From the NCBI RefSeq assembly GCF_033449965.1, contig NZ_CP137761.1, positions 1,240,001 to 1,304,000 on the forward strand: DNA of 64,000 bases, in the 5' to 3' direction. This stretch comes from Bacillus sp. T3 (GTDB taxonomy: Bacteria > Bacillota > Bacilli > Bacillales > Cytobacillaceae). This document shows, in pieces, positions 1 through 9,309 of the stretch (its first letter is position 1; every line of letters starts with the position of its first letter). The notes beneath the pieces are model-generated. The model saw only the letters and a list, made by a program, of their open reading frames with translations. It made no database searches and was not told the DNA's origin. Position numbers and translations under genes: made by a program.

Positions 1-49
1 TAGCCCATGCGAGAAATCAATTTAATGACATTGGTAGAGGGTGGGGTAT

Positions 50-1360
50 TTGCAGAAAAAGCCAGAATTTAAGCTCTTCATTATATTATTTATTTGTACA
101 GCCTTTATTTTTAGTTTCTCTCATTTTGGTGCATCGGCCTATAATAATGTTCGGACAAATAGCGGTGGTTTCGGGGCTGGTACGATTATCGGACCAATCG
201 ATGTATCGGGTAAATCAAAGGATGAAGCACTAGAATTATTAACTGAATCCTTAAAAAAATGGCGTAGTGATACAACCATTCATTTGCAGTATAAGGAAAA
301 AAGTATTCCGATAGATGTGACCGGTTTCAACTTTGACTTAGAAAACTCAGTTGAAATGGCAAAGGAAGGTCAACAAAACGAGATAATTGTAACCTATAAA
401 TCGGGCGAATTATACCAATATTTACAAAATCTATCGTCTGAGCTTAATCAATCAACTGTTAAAATCGATCCGTTGCTGTCTGAATTAATTGGCTATGGTA
501 CCATTTTTCAGAATGGTGAGCACTATGTCAAAGTTGAAAAGCATTTAACCATTGCTCTAAATGAGCATGATGCGATCAGTAGCGCTTTGATCACTCCTGA
601 ATATATACCTCTTGAACTGGGTCTGTTAGTCAAGGAATTATCTCCCATTAAAGTGAAGGCAAAGTCACAGGTTTCTCTGTTGAAATTATTGGAACAGCGC
701 CAATTTACGACGTTTCCAGCTGATGCGTCCACGATGATTGCATCTGTCATTTATGAAACGATCATGGCAAGTAACTTTACGATTGTTGAAAAACATACAA
801 GTCAGATTTTACCAGAATATGTGAAGCTAGGTCTAGAAGCAAAGGTCGATAATGCCAACCATCTTGACTTCATTTTTACTAATCCAAATGAATCAAATTA
901 TGAAATCACCTTGCAATTGGAAGGGAACACGCTCACAGCCTACTTAAAAGGAAGTACATTCCTAAATCATTATGTGTTAAAGCTAGCGGACAAAAAAGAA
1001 TACAAGCCAAAAACAATCGTCCAATATAGCCCGCTTTTATCACCTGGTGAAGTAAAGGTTGAGCAAACAGGAAGCAACGGAGTGACGATCAAAGTATTTC
1101 GTCAAACTTATGGAGAGAAGGAAGAATGGCTTCGAGATGAATTGATTTCCGAGGACTACTATCCGCCGCTTCATCGGATTGAAATCCATGGTTTGAAATC
1201 AACCGGTACAACTGATGGGACAGGGACAACAGATCAAGGAAATGTTTCTCCTGATGATGGAAGTACTAGTGAGCAAACTCCAGCTTTGCCAACAACACCT
1301 AATCCATGGGGTACAGAAGATGATAATTTATTTGGCAAACCGAATGAAACCACCAAATAA
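50..1360 (+). CDS. VanW/YoaR-like exported protein, first gene before the pilus operon
   Basis: An N-terminal hydrophobic segment (about residues 8-25) predicts an anchored or exported protein. The first part, with GTIIGPIDVSGKSKDEA, resembles the YoaR-type putative peptidoglycan-binding domain. The region around residues 240-320 (ILPEYVKLGLEAKVD... LDFIFTNP) looks like a diverged VanW domain. The last 50 residues are a Thr/Gly/Pro-rich low-complexity tail. TTG at 50 is preferred over GTG at 41 because the AGAGGGTGGGG ribosome site fits it better. It ends 22 bases before pilB and is probably cotranscribed with the pilus genes. Its function is unknown; a cell-wall role in pilus passage is only an inference. 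Confidence 0.6.
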   Translation: MQKKPEFKLFIILFICTAFIFSFSHFGASAYNNVRTNSGGFGAGTIIGPIDVSGKSKDEALELLTESLKKWRSDTTIHLQYKEKSIPIDVTGFNFDLENSVEMAKEGQQNEIIVTYKSGELYQYLQNLSSELNQSTVKIDPLLSELIGYGTIFQNGEHYVKVEKHLTIALNEHDAISSALITPEYIPLELGLLVKELSPIKVKAKSQVSLLKLLEQRQFTTFPADASTMIASVIYETIMASNFTIVEKHTSQILPEYVKLGLEAKVDNANHLDFIFTNPNESNYEITLQLEGNTLTAYLKGSTFLNHYVLKLADKKEYKPKTIVQYSPLLSPGEVKVEQTGSNGVTIKVFRQTYGEKEEWLRDELISEDYYPPLHRIEIHGLKSTGTTDGTGTTDQGNVSPDDGSTSEQTPALPTTPNPWGTEDDNLFGKPNETTK

Positions 1361-1382
1361 CAGTATGACGGGGTGAGCCATA

Positions 1383-3044
1383 TTGAAGCAAACACGTAAA
1401 CGTTTAGGGGATTTATTAGTTGAGGCAGGACTTATTTCTGAGGACCAGCTTCAACTTGTTTTAACGCAGAAAGCTCAAGGGCAGAGGTTAGGCGATGCCC
1501 TTTTACAAAGAGGTTATATTACAGAGCAGCAACTAATTGAAGTCCTTGAGGTCCAACTTGGTATTCCTCATATCAGTTTATATGGGTATCCGTTTGAGAC
1601 GAATTTATTTTCGCTCATTTCAAAGGAAACGGCGATGCGGAATTTACTAATCCCAATTAAAAAGGATGGGGACAAGTTATTTGTGGCCATGGTTGATCCG
1701 ATGGATTTCTTCGCGATCGATGATCTTCGACTTGCTACTGGGTTTCAAATCGAAGCAGTACTTGCGACAAAGGATGATATTGTCCGCGCTATTAATAAAT
1801 ATTACGACATTGATGAAGAATTTGATGATCTGCTCGATGGCGGGAAAATAGGTGAGAGTAATCGGGAGGAAAGGATAACCGATGAGGATTCACCGATTGT
1901 CCGTCTTGTCAATCAAATTCTTTCAAATGCGGTGATGCAGAAGGCCAGTGATATTCACATTGATCCGCAAGAAACAAAGGTGATTATCCGTTACCGAGTT
2001 GATGGAATGCTACGAGTTGAACGAGTCCTGTCAAAAAATATGCAGAGCTTCTTGACAGCAAGAATAAAAATAATGGCCAATCTTGATATTACGGAAAATC
2101 GTATCCCACAGGATGGACGGATAAAGGTTAATCTGAGCGTTTACCCAGTAGATTTACGTGTATCTACCTTACCGACTGTACATGGTGAAAAGATTGTCCT
2201 ACGGATATTAGACTTAGGGAACGCATTGATTGATTTAGATAAAATTGGTTTTAATAAACTAAACCTAGCACGTTTTTCAAAGATGATTGACCGCCCAAAT
2301 GGTATCGTTCTGATTACAGGCCCAACAGGTTCAGGGAAATCCTCCACCCTTTATGCGGCGTTAAACCAATTGAACAATGAAGCAGTCAATATTATTACAA
2401 TTGAAGACCCAGTCGAATTTCAGCTCGAAGGAATCAGTCAAATTCAGGTCAATTCCAATATTGGGATGACCTTTGCAACTGGACTACGCTCGATCTTACG
2501 ACAAGATCCTAATATTATCATGGTCGGGGAAATTCGTGATAAAGAAACGGTAGAAGTGGCGATCCGCGCGTCGTTAACCGGGCATCTTGTTCTAAGTACA
2601 TTGCATACGAATGATGCGTTAAGCTCAATTAACCGCTTAATTGATATGGGAATGGAACCATTCTTAGTCGCAACCTCGTTGGCAGGGATTGTAGCCCAGC
2701 GTTTGATTCGCAAGGTTTGTCGCGATTGCGGGGAACCACATGAGGCGACACCTCGTGAAGTTGAGATTTTTGCGAAGCGTGGATTGAAAATCGACAAAAT
2801 TATGCGCGGCAAAGGCTGTGCCTCTTGTAATATGACAGGGTACAGGGGCAGAATTGCGATTCATGAAGTTGTAACGATTAACGAAGAAATGCGCCGAGCG
2901 ATTATGACAGATGATTCGGCGGGAACACTTAGACAAATAGCGATAAAAAATAAAACGATCTTCTTAATTGATGATGGGTTATTAAAGGTAAAGCAAGGTC
3001 TTACCACCACAGAGGAAGTGCTAAAAGTATCCATTTCGGATTAG
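1383..3044 (+). CDS. pilB: Type IV pilus assembly ATPase PilB (GspE family)
   Basis: Hexameric ATPase that powers pilus extension at the cytoplasmic face. At 553 aa it is the usual PilB length. A T2SSE N-domain covers about residues 1-150. Walker A GPTGSGKSS lies near residue 312, followed by the Asp box DPVEF, Walker B IIMVGEIRD and the His box GHLVLSTLHTND. A tetracysteine zinc motif (CRDCGEP... CASC) near residues 445-480 is typical of PilB/GspE and absent from PilT. It starts at TTG with GGGGTGAG upstream and is followed 11 bases later by pilT. The length and N-domain separate it from the shorter competence ATPase ComGA. Confidence 0.95.
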   Translation: MKQTRKRLGDLLVEAGLISEDQLQLVLTQKAQGQRLGDALLQRGYITEQQLIEVLEVQLGIPHISLYGYPFETNLFSLISKETAMRNLLIPIKKDGDKLFVAMVDPMDFFAIDDLRLATGFQIEAVLATKDDIVRAINKYYDIDEEFDDLLDGGKIGESNREERITDEDSPIVRLVNQILSNAVMQKASDIHIDPQETKVIIRYRVDGMLRVERVLSKNMQSFLTARIKIMANLDITENRIPQDGRIKVNLSVYPVDLRVSTLPTVHGEKIVLRILDLGNALIDLDKIGFNKLNLARFSKMIDRPNGIVLITGPTGSGKSSTLYAALNQLNNEAVNIITIEDPVEFQLEGISQIQVNSNIGMTFATGLRSILRQDPNIIMVGEIRDKETVEVAIRASLTGHLVLSTLHTNDALSSINRLIDMGMEPFLVATSLAGIVAQRLIRKVCRDCGEPHEATPREVEIFAKRGLKIDKIMRGKGCASCNMTGYRGRIAIHEVVTINEEMRRAIMTDDSAGTLRQIAIKNKTIFLIDDGLLKVKQGLTTTEEVLKVSISD

Positions 3045-3055
3045 AGGTGTAAAGG

Positions 3056-4096
3056 TTGAAAGAAAGAATTGATCACTTGTTAAGAGCTGCCTTTGAGCTG
3101 AAGGCATCAGATATTCATTTAACGGTCGGGGTGCCGCCAATTTTTAGGCTGCATGGAGAATTAAAGCGCTATGGGAAGGATATTCTCAGGCCGGATGATA
3201 CGGAAGGATTAGCAAGGACTATTGTTCCGGAAGGAATGTGGGAGCAATTTCAGGAGATGGGGGAATTGGACTTCTCCTATTCAATTCCAAATGTCTCACG
3301 CTATCGTGTTAATGCCTTTAAACAAAGGGGCTGCGTGGCTCTGGCGATCAGGACGATTCCAACGAAAATACCGACGATTGAAGAGCTCAATCTACCCGAA
3401 ATCTGTTCGAAAATTACAGAAAAGCCTCAAGGCTTGATTCTCGTTACGGGGCCAACAGGAAGTGGAAAGTCTACGACTTTAGCGGCAATGATCAATCATA
3501 TGAACCAAACGATGCGTGACCATATTATCACGTTAGAAGATCCAATTGAATTTTTGCATAAACACGGCATGTCGATTATTGACCAACGTGAGGTTGGTTT
3601 TGATACGAAAAATTTTGCAAATGCTTTACGGGCAGCACTACGCCAGGATCCTGATGCAATTCTTGTCGGGGAAATGCGTGATTTGGAAACAATTCAAATT
3701 GCGATTACTGCTGCAGAAACGGGTCACCTTGTGTTTGGAACGCTCCATACATCAAGTGCACCAGCGTCAGTTGAACGAATCATTGATGTATTTGAGCCAG
3801 CTCATCAGCCGCAAATTCGGACCCAGCTTTCCACGGTATTAGTGGCAATCATTTCGCAACGCTTATTTAAAACTGCAGATGGCAAGGGGCGCCGCGCAGC
3901 ATTAGAGATTTTAGTCAATAATTCTGCTGTTGCCAATCTGATCCGCAATGATAAAATAAACCAAATTGAATCAGTCATGCAAACATCAAGGGCGCAAGGG
4001 ATGCAGACATTAGAAACGAGTATTAAGGACCTTGTTGCTTCTGGACAAATTTCACGCGAAGATGCCCAGACATATTTAAAGGATTCGGTGATATAG
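3056..4096 (+). CDS. pilT: Type IV pilus retraction ATPase PilT
   Basis: Retraction motor of type IV pili. The 346-aa length, Walker A GPTGSGKSTT near residue 132, LRQDPDAILVGEMRD, and GHLVFGTLHTSSA are classic PilT features; the PilB zinc motif is absent. The competence ComG system of B. subtilis has no PilT, so its presence suggests a dynamic, retractable pilus (twitching, adhesion or DNA uptake). TTG start with GAGGTGTAAAGG upstream. Its stop is one base from the pilC start, so the two are translationally linked. Confidence 0.95.
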   Translation: MKERIDHLLRAAFELKASDIHLTVGVPPIFRLHGELKRYGKDILRPDDTEGLARTIVPEGMWEQFQEMGELDFSYSIPNVSRYRVNAFKQRGCVALAIRTIPTKIPTIEELNLPEICSKITEKPQGLILVTGPTGSGKSTTLAAMINHMNQTMRDHIITLEDPIEFLHKHGMSIIDQREVGFDTKNFANALRAALRQDPDAILVGEMRDLETIQIAITAAETGHLVFGTLHTSSAPASVERIIDVFEPAHQPQIRTQLSTVLVAIISQRLFKTADGKGRRAALEILVNNSAVANLIRNDKINQIESVMQTSRAQGMQTLETSIKDLVASGQISREDAQTYLKDSVI

Positions 4097-4097
4097 G

Positions 4098-5308
4098 ATG
4101 GGCCGTTATAAATATAGTGGTCGAGACCTTAAAGGGAAGAGGAAAGGGACGTTGAACGCCCCTTCCAAACGTGAGGCAATTGAAAAGCTTCGGGGCGATG
4201 GAATCCGAGTCGTGGAATTAATAGAGATACCTGAAACAGCATTAACGAAGGATATTTCGTTTGGAAAACCAGTCAAGCTTCAGCATTTAGTCATTTATTT
4301 ACGTCAAATTGCGACGTTAATAAAAGCGGGTGTAACGATTGTCGATGCAACCGCGATTCTCGCTGAGCAAACAGATAGCAAGGCATTAAAGAAAGCTTTG
4401 ATTGACATCGAATCAGAGCTTAGAATGGGTCGATCTTTTTCCGCTTCTGCTGAAAAGCATAAGAAAATTTTCTCATCGATGTTTATTAACCTAATAAAAG
4501 CTGGTGAAGTCGGCGGTAATATGGAGGAGACGCTCGAACGCTTGGCCGTTTTTTTTGAAAAACAGCACAATACAAGGCAAAAAGTAAAATCAGCCCTTTC
4601 GTATCCAATCGTAATTGGGGTTATTGCAATCAGCGTCGTGATTTTCCTACTAACCTCAGTCGTTCCGACGTTTGTTACAATGTTTGCCGATATGGGGCGG
4701 ACCTTCCAGTTATTACCAAGTTTGTGTTGGGTGCCAGTGAATTTATGCAGAAGTTTTGGTGGCTTGTTCTATTATTTCTTATTGGGCTTGCAATTACGTT
4801 TGTGAGTTTAAAAAGCAATCCTAAAACTAAATATTATTTAGATTATATCGCCTTGAAAATGCCGGTATTTGGAAAAATGCAACAAAAAGCAGCATTGGCA
4901 CGATTTACAAGAACACTCAGCTCGCTTTTTTCAAGCGGTGTTCCGATTTTACAGGCACTAGTGGTGGTTGAAAAGGTGGTTGAAAATGAAATCATCGCTG
5001 GGGTGGTACGCGCTTCTCGTGATGAATTAGAAAAAGGAAACTCATTAACGGTGCCGATGGTTAAGCATTGGGTGTTTCCGGCATTGGTGACACAAATGAT
5101 CGCGATTGGCGAAACCACTGGTTCATTGGATGCGATGCTTTCAAAGGTTGCTGATTTTTATGAACAAGAGGTTGAAAATGCCACAGATCAGATCAAAGCA
5201 TTAATTGAACCACTAATGATTGTCTTTCTAGCCGCGATTGTAGGTGTAATTGTTCTAGCAATTATGACACCAATGTTCGATATGTTTAACCATGTTGATC
5301 AAATGTAG
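4098..5308 (+). CDS. pilC: Type IV pilus inner-membrane platform protein PilC (apparent frameshift)
   Basis: Polytopic platform protein that couples PilB/PilT to the pilin fibre. Two T2SSF domains are visible: one containing LRQIATLIKAGVTIVDA and NLIKAGEVGGNMEETLERLA, and a second containing FTRTLSSLFSSGVPILQAL and MIAIGETTGSLDAML, with hydrophobic segments after each. The reading frame breaks at the G run at 4694-4697: with one more G it reads MGADLPVITKFVLGASEF and continues to the end, giving about 403 aa, the normal length. One G lost from a homopolymer is the simplest explanation. The ATG has only a weak ribosome site and depends on coupling to pilT. Confidence 0.9.
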
Positions 5309-5344
5309 AAGTTTGTAAAATATTCATTATTATTATGACCATTC

Positions 5345-5356
5345 GTTATGTATAAT
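5345..5356 (+). promoter_or_regulatory. Candidate -10 element upstream of the pilin gene
   Basis: The roughly 105-base gap between pilC and the pilin gene contains TATGTATAAT, a good SigA -10, 60 bases before the pilin ATG. I see no convincing -35. A separate pilin promoter would fit the need for excess major subunit, but this is inference. Confidence 0.35.
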
Positions 5357-5413
5357 CGAGTTGATAGAATTGAAAAATACTATCATACAAAAACAAAAAA
5401 GGGAGAGAAAGTT

Positions 5414-5872
5414 ATGTTGCAAAAGCTTAGAAAACGTCTAAAAGAGCAAAAAGGCTTCACTTTAATTGAGTTGTTAGCAGTAATCGTTATTTTAGGAATT
5501 ATTGCGGCTATAGCAATTCCTGCTATTGGGAATATTATTCAAAAATCACGCGTTGATGCTTTAAAATCAGATGCATCACAAGTCATGAATGCAGCTAGAT
5601 TATATAATACCCAAAATTCTTCTGATTCAACTATTACAGGAGCTGAACTTACTGTTCAACACCTTGATAATACTCAAATGAATGATATTACCGTTAAAGT
5701 GGATAGCAACGGAGTATTAACTCTATATGGTTGGGGTCAAGCTGGTACAACTTACTATGAAATACTCGGTGCAACTATTGAAGAAATCAATAAAGACTCA
5801 AATTGGACAACTGAAGCATCAAGTACAAAGATAAATCAATCTGCATCTCAACCAACTATTACTGTACCTTAA
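5414..5872 (+). CDS. pilA: Type IV major pilin (prepilin with class III leader)
   Basis: A positively charged leader (KLRKRLKEQKG) is followed by FTLIELLAVIVILGIIAAIAIPAI. This is the type III signal, with predicted cleavage between Gly and Phe and the conserved Glu at position 5 of the mature protein. The 152-aa precursor has a Thr/Ser/Asn-rich globular domain with no cysteines. ATG at 5414 follows GGGAGAGAAAG; the in-frame extension upstream lacks a ribosome site. The coding sequence is richer in A+T than its neighbours, as is common for surface-exposed, fast-evolving pilins. The peptidase that would process it is the next gene. Confidence 0.93.
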   Translation: MLQKLRKRLKEQKGFTLIELLAVIVILGIIAAIAIPAIGNIIQKSRVDALKSDASQVMNAARLYNTQNSSDSTITGAELTVQHLDNTQMNDITVKVDSNGVLTLYGWGQAGTTYYEILGATIEEINKDSNWTTEASSTKINQSASQPTITVP

Positions 5873-5910
5873 GTATCTTTGTTAATCTTAAAAAGTAAGT
5901 GAGGTAACCC

Positions 5911-6660
5911 TTGATACACACATTACTCTTTTTATACGGTATTACCCTCGGCTCCTTCTATAACGTAGTCGGACTTCGAGTGCCAGAAGGCAAGTCAATC
6001 ATTTCGCCACGTTCAGCATGCCCAACATGCGGTCATCAGCTAAGAGCCTCAGAATTAATTCCAGTACTATCCTATTTATTTCAAAAGGGGAAATGCCGCG
6101 TCTGTCAGACGGGCATTTCGCCTATTTATCCGGCGATTGAATTGTTAACGGGGATCTTGTTTGCAACAGCCCCGATAGTAATTGGCTGGACCAGTGAATT
6201 AGTGATTGCCTTATCGTTGATTTCATTGTTTATTGTCATCACCGTTTCTGACTTGGCGTATATGATTATCCCTGATAAAGTATTGCTTGTATTTGCAACG
6301 TTTTTTTTGGTAGAACGTCTCTTAATTCCGCTTACCCCATGGTGGGACTCTTTAATAGGTGCTGTAGTTGGCTTTGTGTTACTGCTCGCGATTGCATTGA
6401 TTAGCAAGGGCGGTATGGGTGGCGGAGACATTAAACTATTCGCACTCATTGGCTTTGTTGTGGGGGTCAAGCTTGTATTATTAGCCTTTTTTTTATCGAC
6501 GCTATTAGGGGCAGTCCTTGGTTTAGCGGGAATGGCTTTGAAACTCGTAAAAAAAGGGAAACCGATTCCGTTTGGACCTTTTATTGCTGCGGGGACGATG
6601 CTGGCCTATTATTACGGAGATGATCTTATTAACGCCTATCTTCAAATATTTTTTTCATAA
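5911..6660 (+). CDS. comC: Prepilin peptidase (PilD/ComC family)
   Basis: Membrane aspartyl protease that cleaves and N-methylates prepilins. N-terminal LGSFYNVVGLRVPEG and a zinc-type double CxxC (CPTCG... CRVCQ) are present, followed by about seven membrane segments. The two catalytic aspartates lie in VSDLAYMIIPDKVL and GGGDIKLFALIG. The length of 249 aa matches ComC/PilD. TTG start after GAGGTAACCC. In B. subtilis comC sits between folC and spoIIB, so this gene occupies the ancestral comC position and probably serves both this pilus and the competence pseudopilus. Confidence 0.93.
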   Translation: MIHTLLFLYGITLGSFYNVVGLRVPEGKSIISPRSACPTCGHQLRASELIPVLSYLFQKGKCRVCQTGISPIYPAIELLTGILFATAPIVIGWTSELVIALSLISLFIVITVSDLAYMIIPDKVLLVFATFFLVERLLIPLTPWWDSLIGAVVGFVLLLAIALISKGGMGGGDIKLFALIGFVVGVKLVLLAFFLSTLLGAVLGLAGMALKLVKKGKPIPFGPFIAAGTMLAYYYGDDLINAYLQIFFS

Positions 6661-6686
6661 CATTCACGAATAAAGGGGTTGGAAAG

Positions 6687-7680
6687 ATGGCTTTACCCCG
6701 CTTAGCGGTTGGAAGTCGGCCAATCGACATTATTATTAATGATCACTGTATCCGTTATATTGAAATAAAACCGTCTAATCCTTCAGGTTCCGCTTCACTG
6801 GGGCGAACGTTTTTTACCTCCAGGATTAGTGAAGGAAGGCAAGATTATTGATCAGAACACGCTGGCGGTCATCCTTGATCAATGTATAGATGCCTGGAAA
6901 ATTCGCAGACGCAAAGTGCGCTTTCTGGCACCTGATGCCTATGTGACGATTCGGAAAGTACCGATTCCGACAGATGTTCACGATGATGAAATCAAGGGGT
7001 ATTTATATTTAGAAATGGGAGCAAGTATTCACCTTCCATTTGAGGACCCAGTCTTTGACTATCTTGTCCTGCCACACGAGGAGGATAAGAAGGAAATTTT
7101 GCTCTTCGCTGCCAATCGTCAATACGTGATGCAATATTCACAGTTGCTTACTTCTTTGAAATTGTTTCCAGATGCAGTGGATCTTTCTTCATTAGCCCTT
7201 TATCGTCTTTACGATCGAGTGAGGTCAAAAAAAGCTGACGAGAAAATCCTTGTCTTGCAATTTGATTTGGATCTAGTTGTAATGAGTATATTCGAAAATA
7301 TAATTCCGGCTTTTATGAGACATTATTACCTCCATTACCATGAAGATGATTGGGATATTCAAATGGGTCGCAGCGGTTTCCAACAATTATCCTTTGTTGG
7401 TGACCAAGACGAATTAAAGGAGCAGTTTGATGAAGCATTTAAAGAAATCAACAAGTTGATTGATTTCTATCAGTTTTCACTTCATCAAGGGAAAACTGAA
7501 ATTCATAAAATCGTTTTAACGGGTGATCATCCTTTATTGGAAGAAATCTGTCAGGCTCTTAAGGTAGTATTGGATATAAACGTTGAGCTGCTTGATCTAA
7601 ATGAGTTAGAAACATCGAAAAATAGACCTTTACCTAGATCCCATTATCTAGCACTTGGTTTAGCTTTAAAAGAGGTGTAG
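6687..7680 (+). CDS. pilM: Type IV pilus assembly protein PilM (apparent frameshift)
   Basis: Actin-fold (FtsA-like) cytoplasmic protein that binds the PilN tail and links the alignment subcomplex to the motor. The N-terminal part (ALPRLAVGSRPIDIIINDHCIRYIEIK) resembles the first PilM strand. The frame then shifts at CAGG 6784-6787. Removing the A restores PSVPLHWGERFLPPGLVKEGKI, and the rest runs to 7680 through KVPIPTDVHDDEIKGYLYLEMG and a C-terminal LTGDHPLLEEI segment. The total of about 330 aa is normal for the family. ATG at 6687 follows AAAGGGGTTGGAAAG. It is two bases from pilN. Confidence 0.85.
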
Positions 7681-7682
7681 TC

Positions 7683-8328
7683 ATGCTAGTAGAAATTAAC
7701 CTGCTACCGAAAAAGGAACCAAAAAGTATAACTTTATTGGTGTTCATTCTATCAGCATTTTTCATTATCTTGGTAGCAGGGCTCCTTATTTTTTGGCAGG
7801 GCACCCGCTTAAATGATGAAATATCACGTCTGAAAAATGAAATTACGACCACCCAAAAGCTTGTGGAAACGGAACAAGCCAAGCAGGGTAAAAATAATGT
7901 TGCATCAGATTCGCTTGCACAGCTGGAAAGTGCGGTAAATTGGGCGAATGATGAACCGTTGCAATCGGCACCGATCATTAAAAGAGTGGTGGCACTTCTG
8001 CCGGCACGTGGTTTTGTTCAGACGATTTCGTATGCAGAATCCAGGCACGATGACAATGGCGATTCAATTTGATAGCAGCCGAGAAGCAGCCTATTTCTAT
8101 AAGACATTGCTTGATCAAACTTGGATTACTAAAGCAACCTTATCTAGTTTAGCAACCTCTAATTCTGAACAGAGCGATAGCGAAGGAACAACTGAAAATA
8201 CAAGCGCAGATGAACAATTTGTCCCGCGTTATCTGGGTCAATTTGAAGTCATATTAAATCGCGACAATATCAATAATGAGGAATTAGCAGAGAAGAATGA
8301 AAGCAAACAAGGGGGGACTGAATCATGA
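7683..8328 (+). CDS. pilN: Type IV pilus assembly protein PilN (apparent frameshift)
   Basis: Bitopic membrane protein that pairs with PilO. It begins MLVEINLLPKKEPKS, the conserved PilN N-terminus (INLLP) that docks into PilM, followed by one membrane helix (about residues 16-40) and a coiled coil. The frame shifts at CCAGG 8041-8045. Removing the A gives ESGTMTMAIQFDSSREAAYF, restoring one roughly 214-aa protein. Its stop overlaps the pilO start (ATGA), the usual arrangement in pil operons. Confidence 0.87.
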
Positions 8329-9161
8329 CCTTCCGCTTTTCAAAAAAAGAAAGCATAGCCCTCATTTTTATTGTCTTGTTGACGATCTTGTCTATTTTTG
8401 CAGGTTATTATTTTTATCTCGAACCGAAGTATAAAGAAATTGATACTAAAAATGATACGCTAAAATCAGAGCAGGAGGTCTTGACGACTCTTCAGCAAAA
8501 ACAAACTGAAAAAAGTAGTGTAAGTGCTGAAAGTATTGCTGAATTGCAACAAAAGGTGCCCGTTAAGCCACAGCTTGAGCAGCTTATTCTTGATTTAGAA
8601 AAAGCTGAGGTGTTATCTGGTAGTATCATTAAAAATATGGCGTTTACGGAAGGTGACGTAGCCTCAACAGAAAATGCAGCTTCCACCGAAAACAAGGAGG
8701 CAACCAAAGAAAGCGCTGAAACCGAAAAAACAGATTCTGACGCAAATGCCACTGAGCAAGAAAGCGACCAAGCTACTGATCAAAACAATTCGGGTTCAAC
8801 TGAAAAAAATAACGAAAATGGTACTGAAAATACGGCTAAATACGTTCCAACCCCATTACCAGAAGGGGTAAAAAAATTGACGGTTGCTCTCCAGGTAGAA
8901 TCTTCTAATTATGAAGAATTAAGAAGCTTTATTGAGGCATTAGAAGACCTGCCGAGAACGATTGTTGTGGAAACGGTAAGTTTTTCAGGAGTAACTGAAG
9001 TGACGGATTTGGATACTGAAGCAGAAACATTATCCTATAGCTTAACACTGTCAGCCTTCTTCATGCCGGCATTAACGGATTTGCAGGATAAGCTTCCAGA
9101 ATTAGTAACACCGCCACCAGCCAATAAAACAACGCCGTTTAATCGATTCCCTGACCTTTAA
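8325..9161 (+). CDS. pilO: Type IV pilus assembly protein PilO
   Basis: Partner of PilN in the inner-membrane alignment subcomplex. There is a short cytoplasmic N-terminus, one membrane helix (about residues 12-30), then a coiled coil with LEPKYKEIDTKNDTLKSEQEVL. The C-terminal domain (KKLTVALQVESSNYEELRSFIEALEDLPRTIVVETVSF) is the ferredoxin-like PilO fold. Between them, residues about 110-180 form an Asn/Thr/Glu/Ser-rich low-complexity insert not usual in PilO. The assignment rests on context plus the PilO-fold pattern. A strong terminator follows. Confidence 0.85.
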   Translation: MTFRFSKKESIALIFIVLLTILSIFAGYYFYLEPKYKEIDTKNDTLKSEQEVLTTLQQKQTEKSSVSAESIAELQQKVPVKPQLEQLILDLEKAEVLSGSIIKNMAFTEGDVASTENAASTENKEATKESAETEKTDSDANATEQESDQATDQNNSGSTEKNNENGTENTAKYVPTPLPEGVKKLTVALQVESSNYEELRSFIEALEDLPRTIVVETVSFSGVTEVTDLDTEAETLSYSLTLSAFFMPALTDLQDKLPELVTPPPANKTTPFNRFPDL

Positions 9162-9221
9162 AACAACAATAGGATTGATTCTAGTAATTGGTTCTAGTAA
9201 AAAATTTGGCGAAAGCATTGT

Positions 9222-9256
9222 ATAACAAGACGACAAAAGTCTTGTTATTTTTTTTT
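9222..9256 (+). terminator. Terminator closing the pilus operon
   Basis: A perfect 10-bp stem ATAACAAGAC / GTCTTGTTAT with a 7-base loop is followed by eight or more T. It separates pilO from spoIIB. Confidence 0.92.
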
Positions 9257-9309
9257 GCCAATATGATAGGATGAAACCAATTCACCTAGATGCAAGGGGA
9301 GGGATGAGG

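Noticed and set aside
2444..2936. Minus-strand ORFs inside pilB
   Set aside because: They are shadow frames opposite a well-conserved ATPase, with no start signals.
9271..9309. Upstream ATG start of spoIIB
   Set aside because: It lies directly after the pilus terminator with no ribosome site; GTG 9310 or ATG 9304 follows AAGGGGAGGG and gives the SpoIIB N-terminus.
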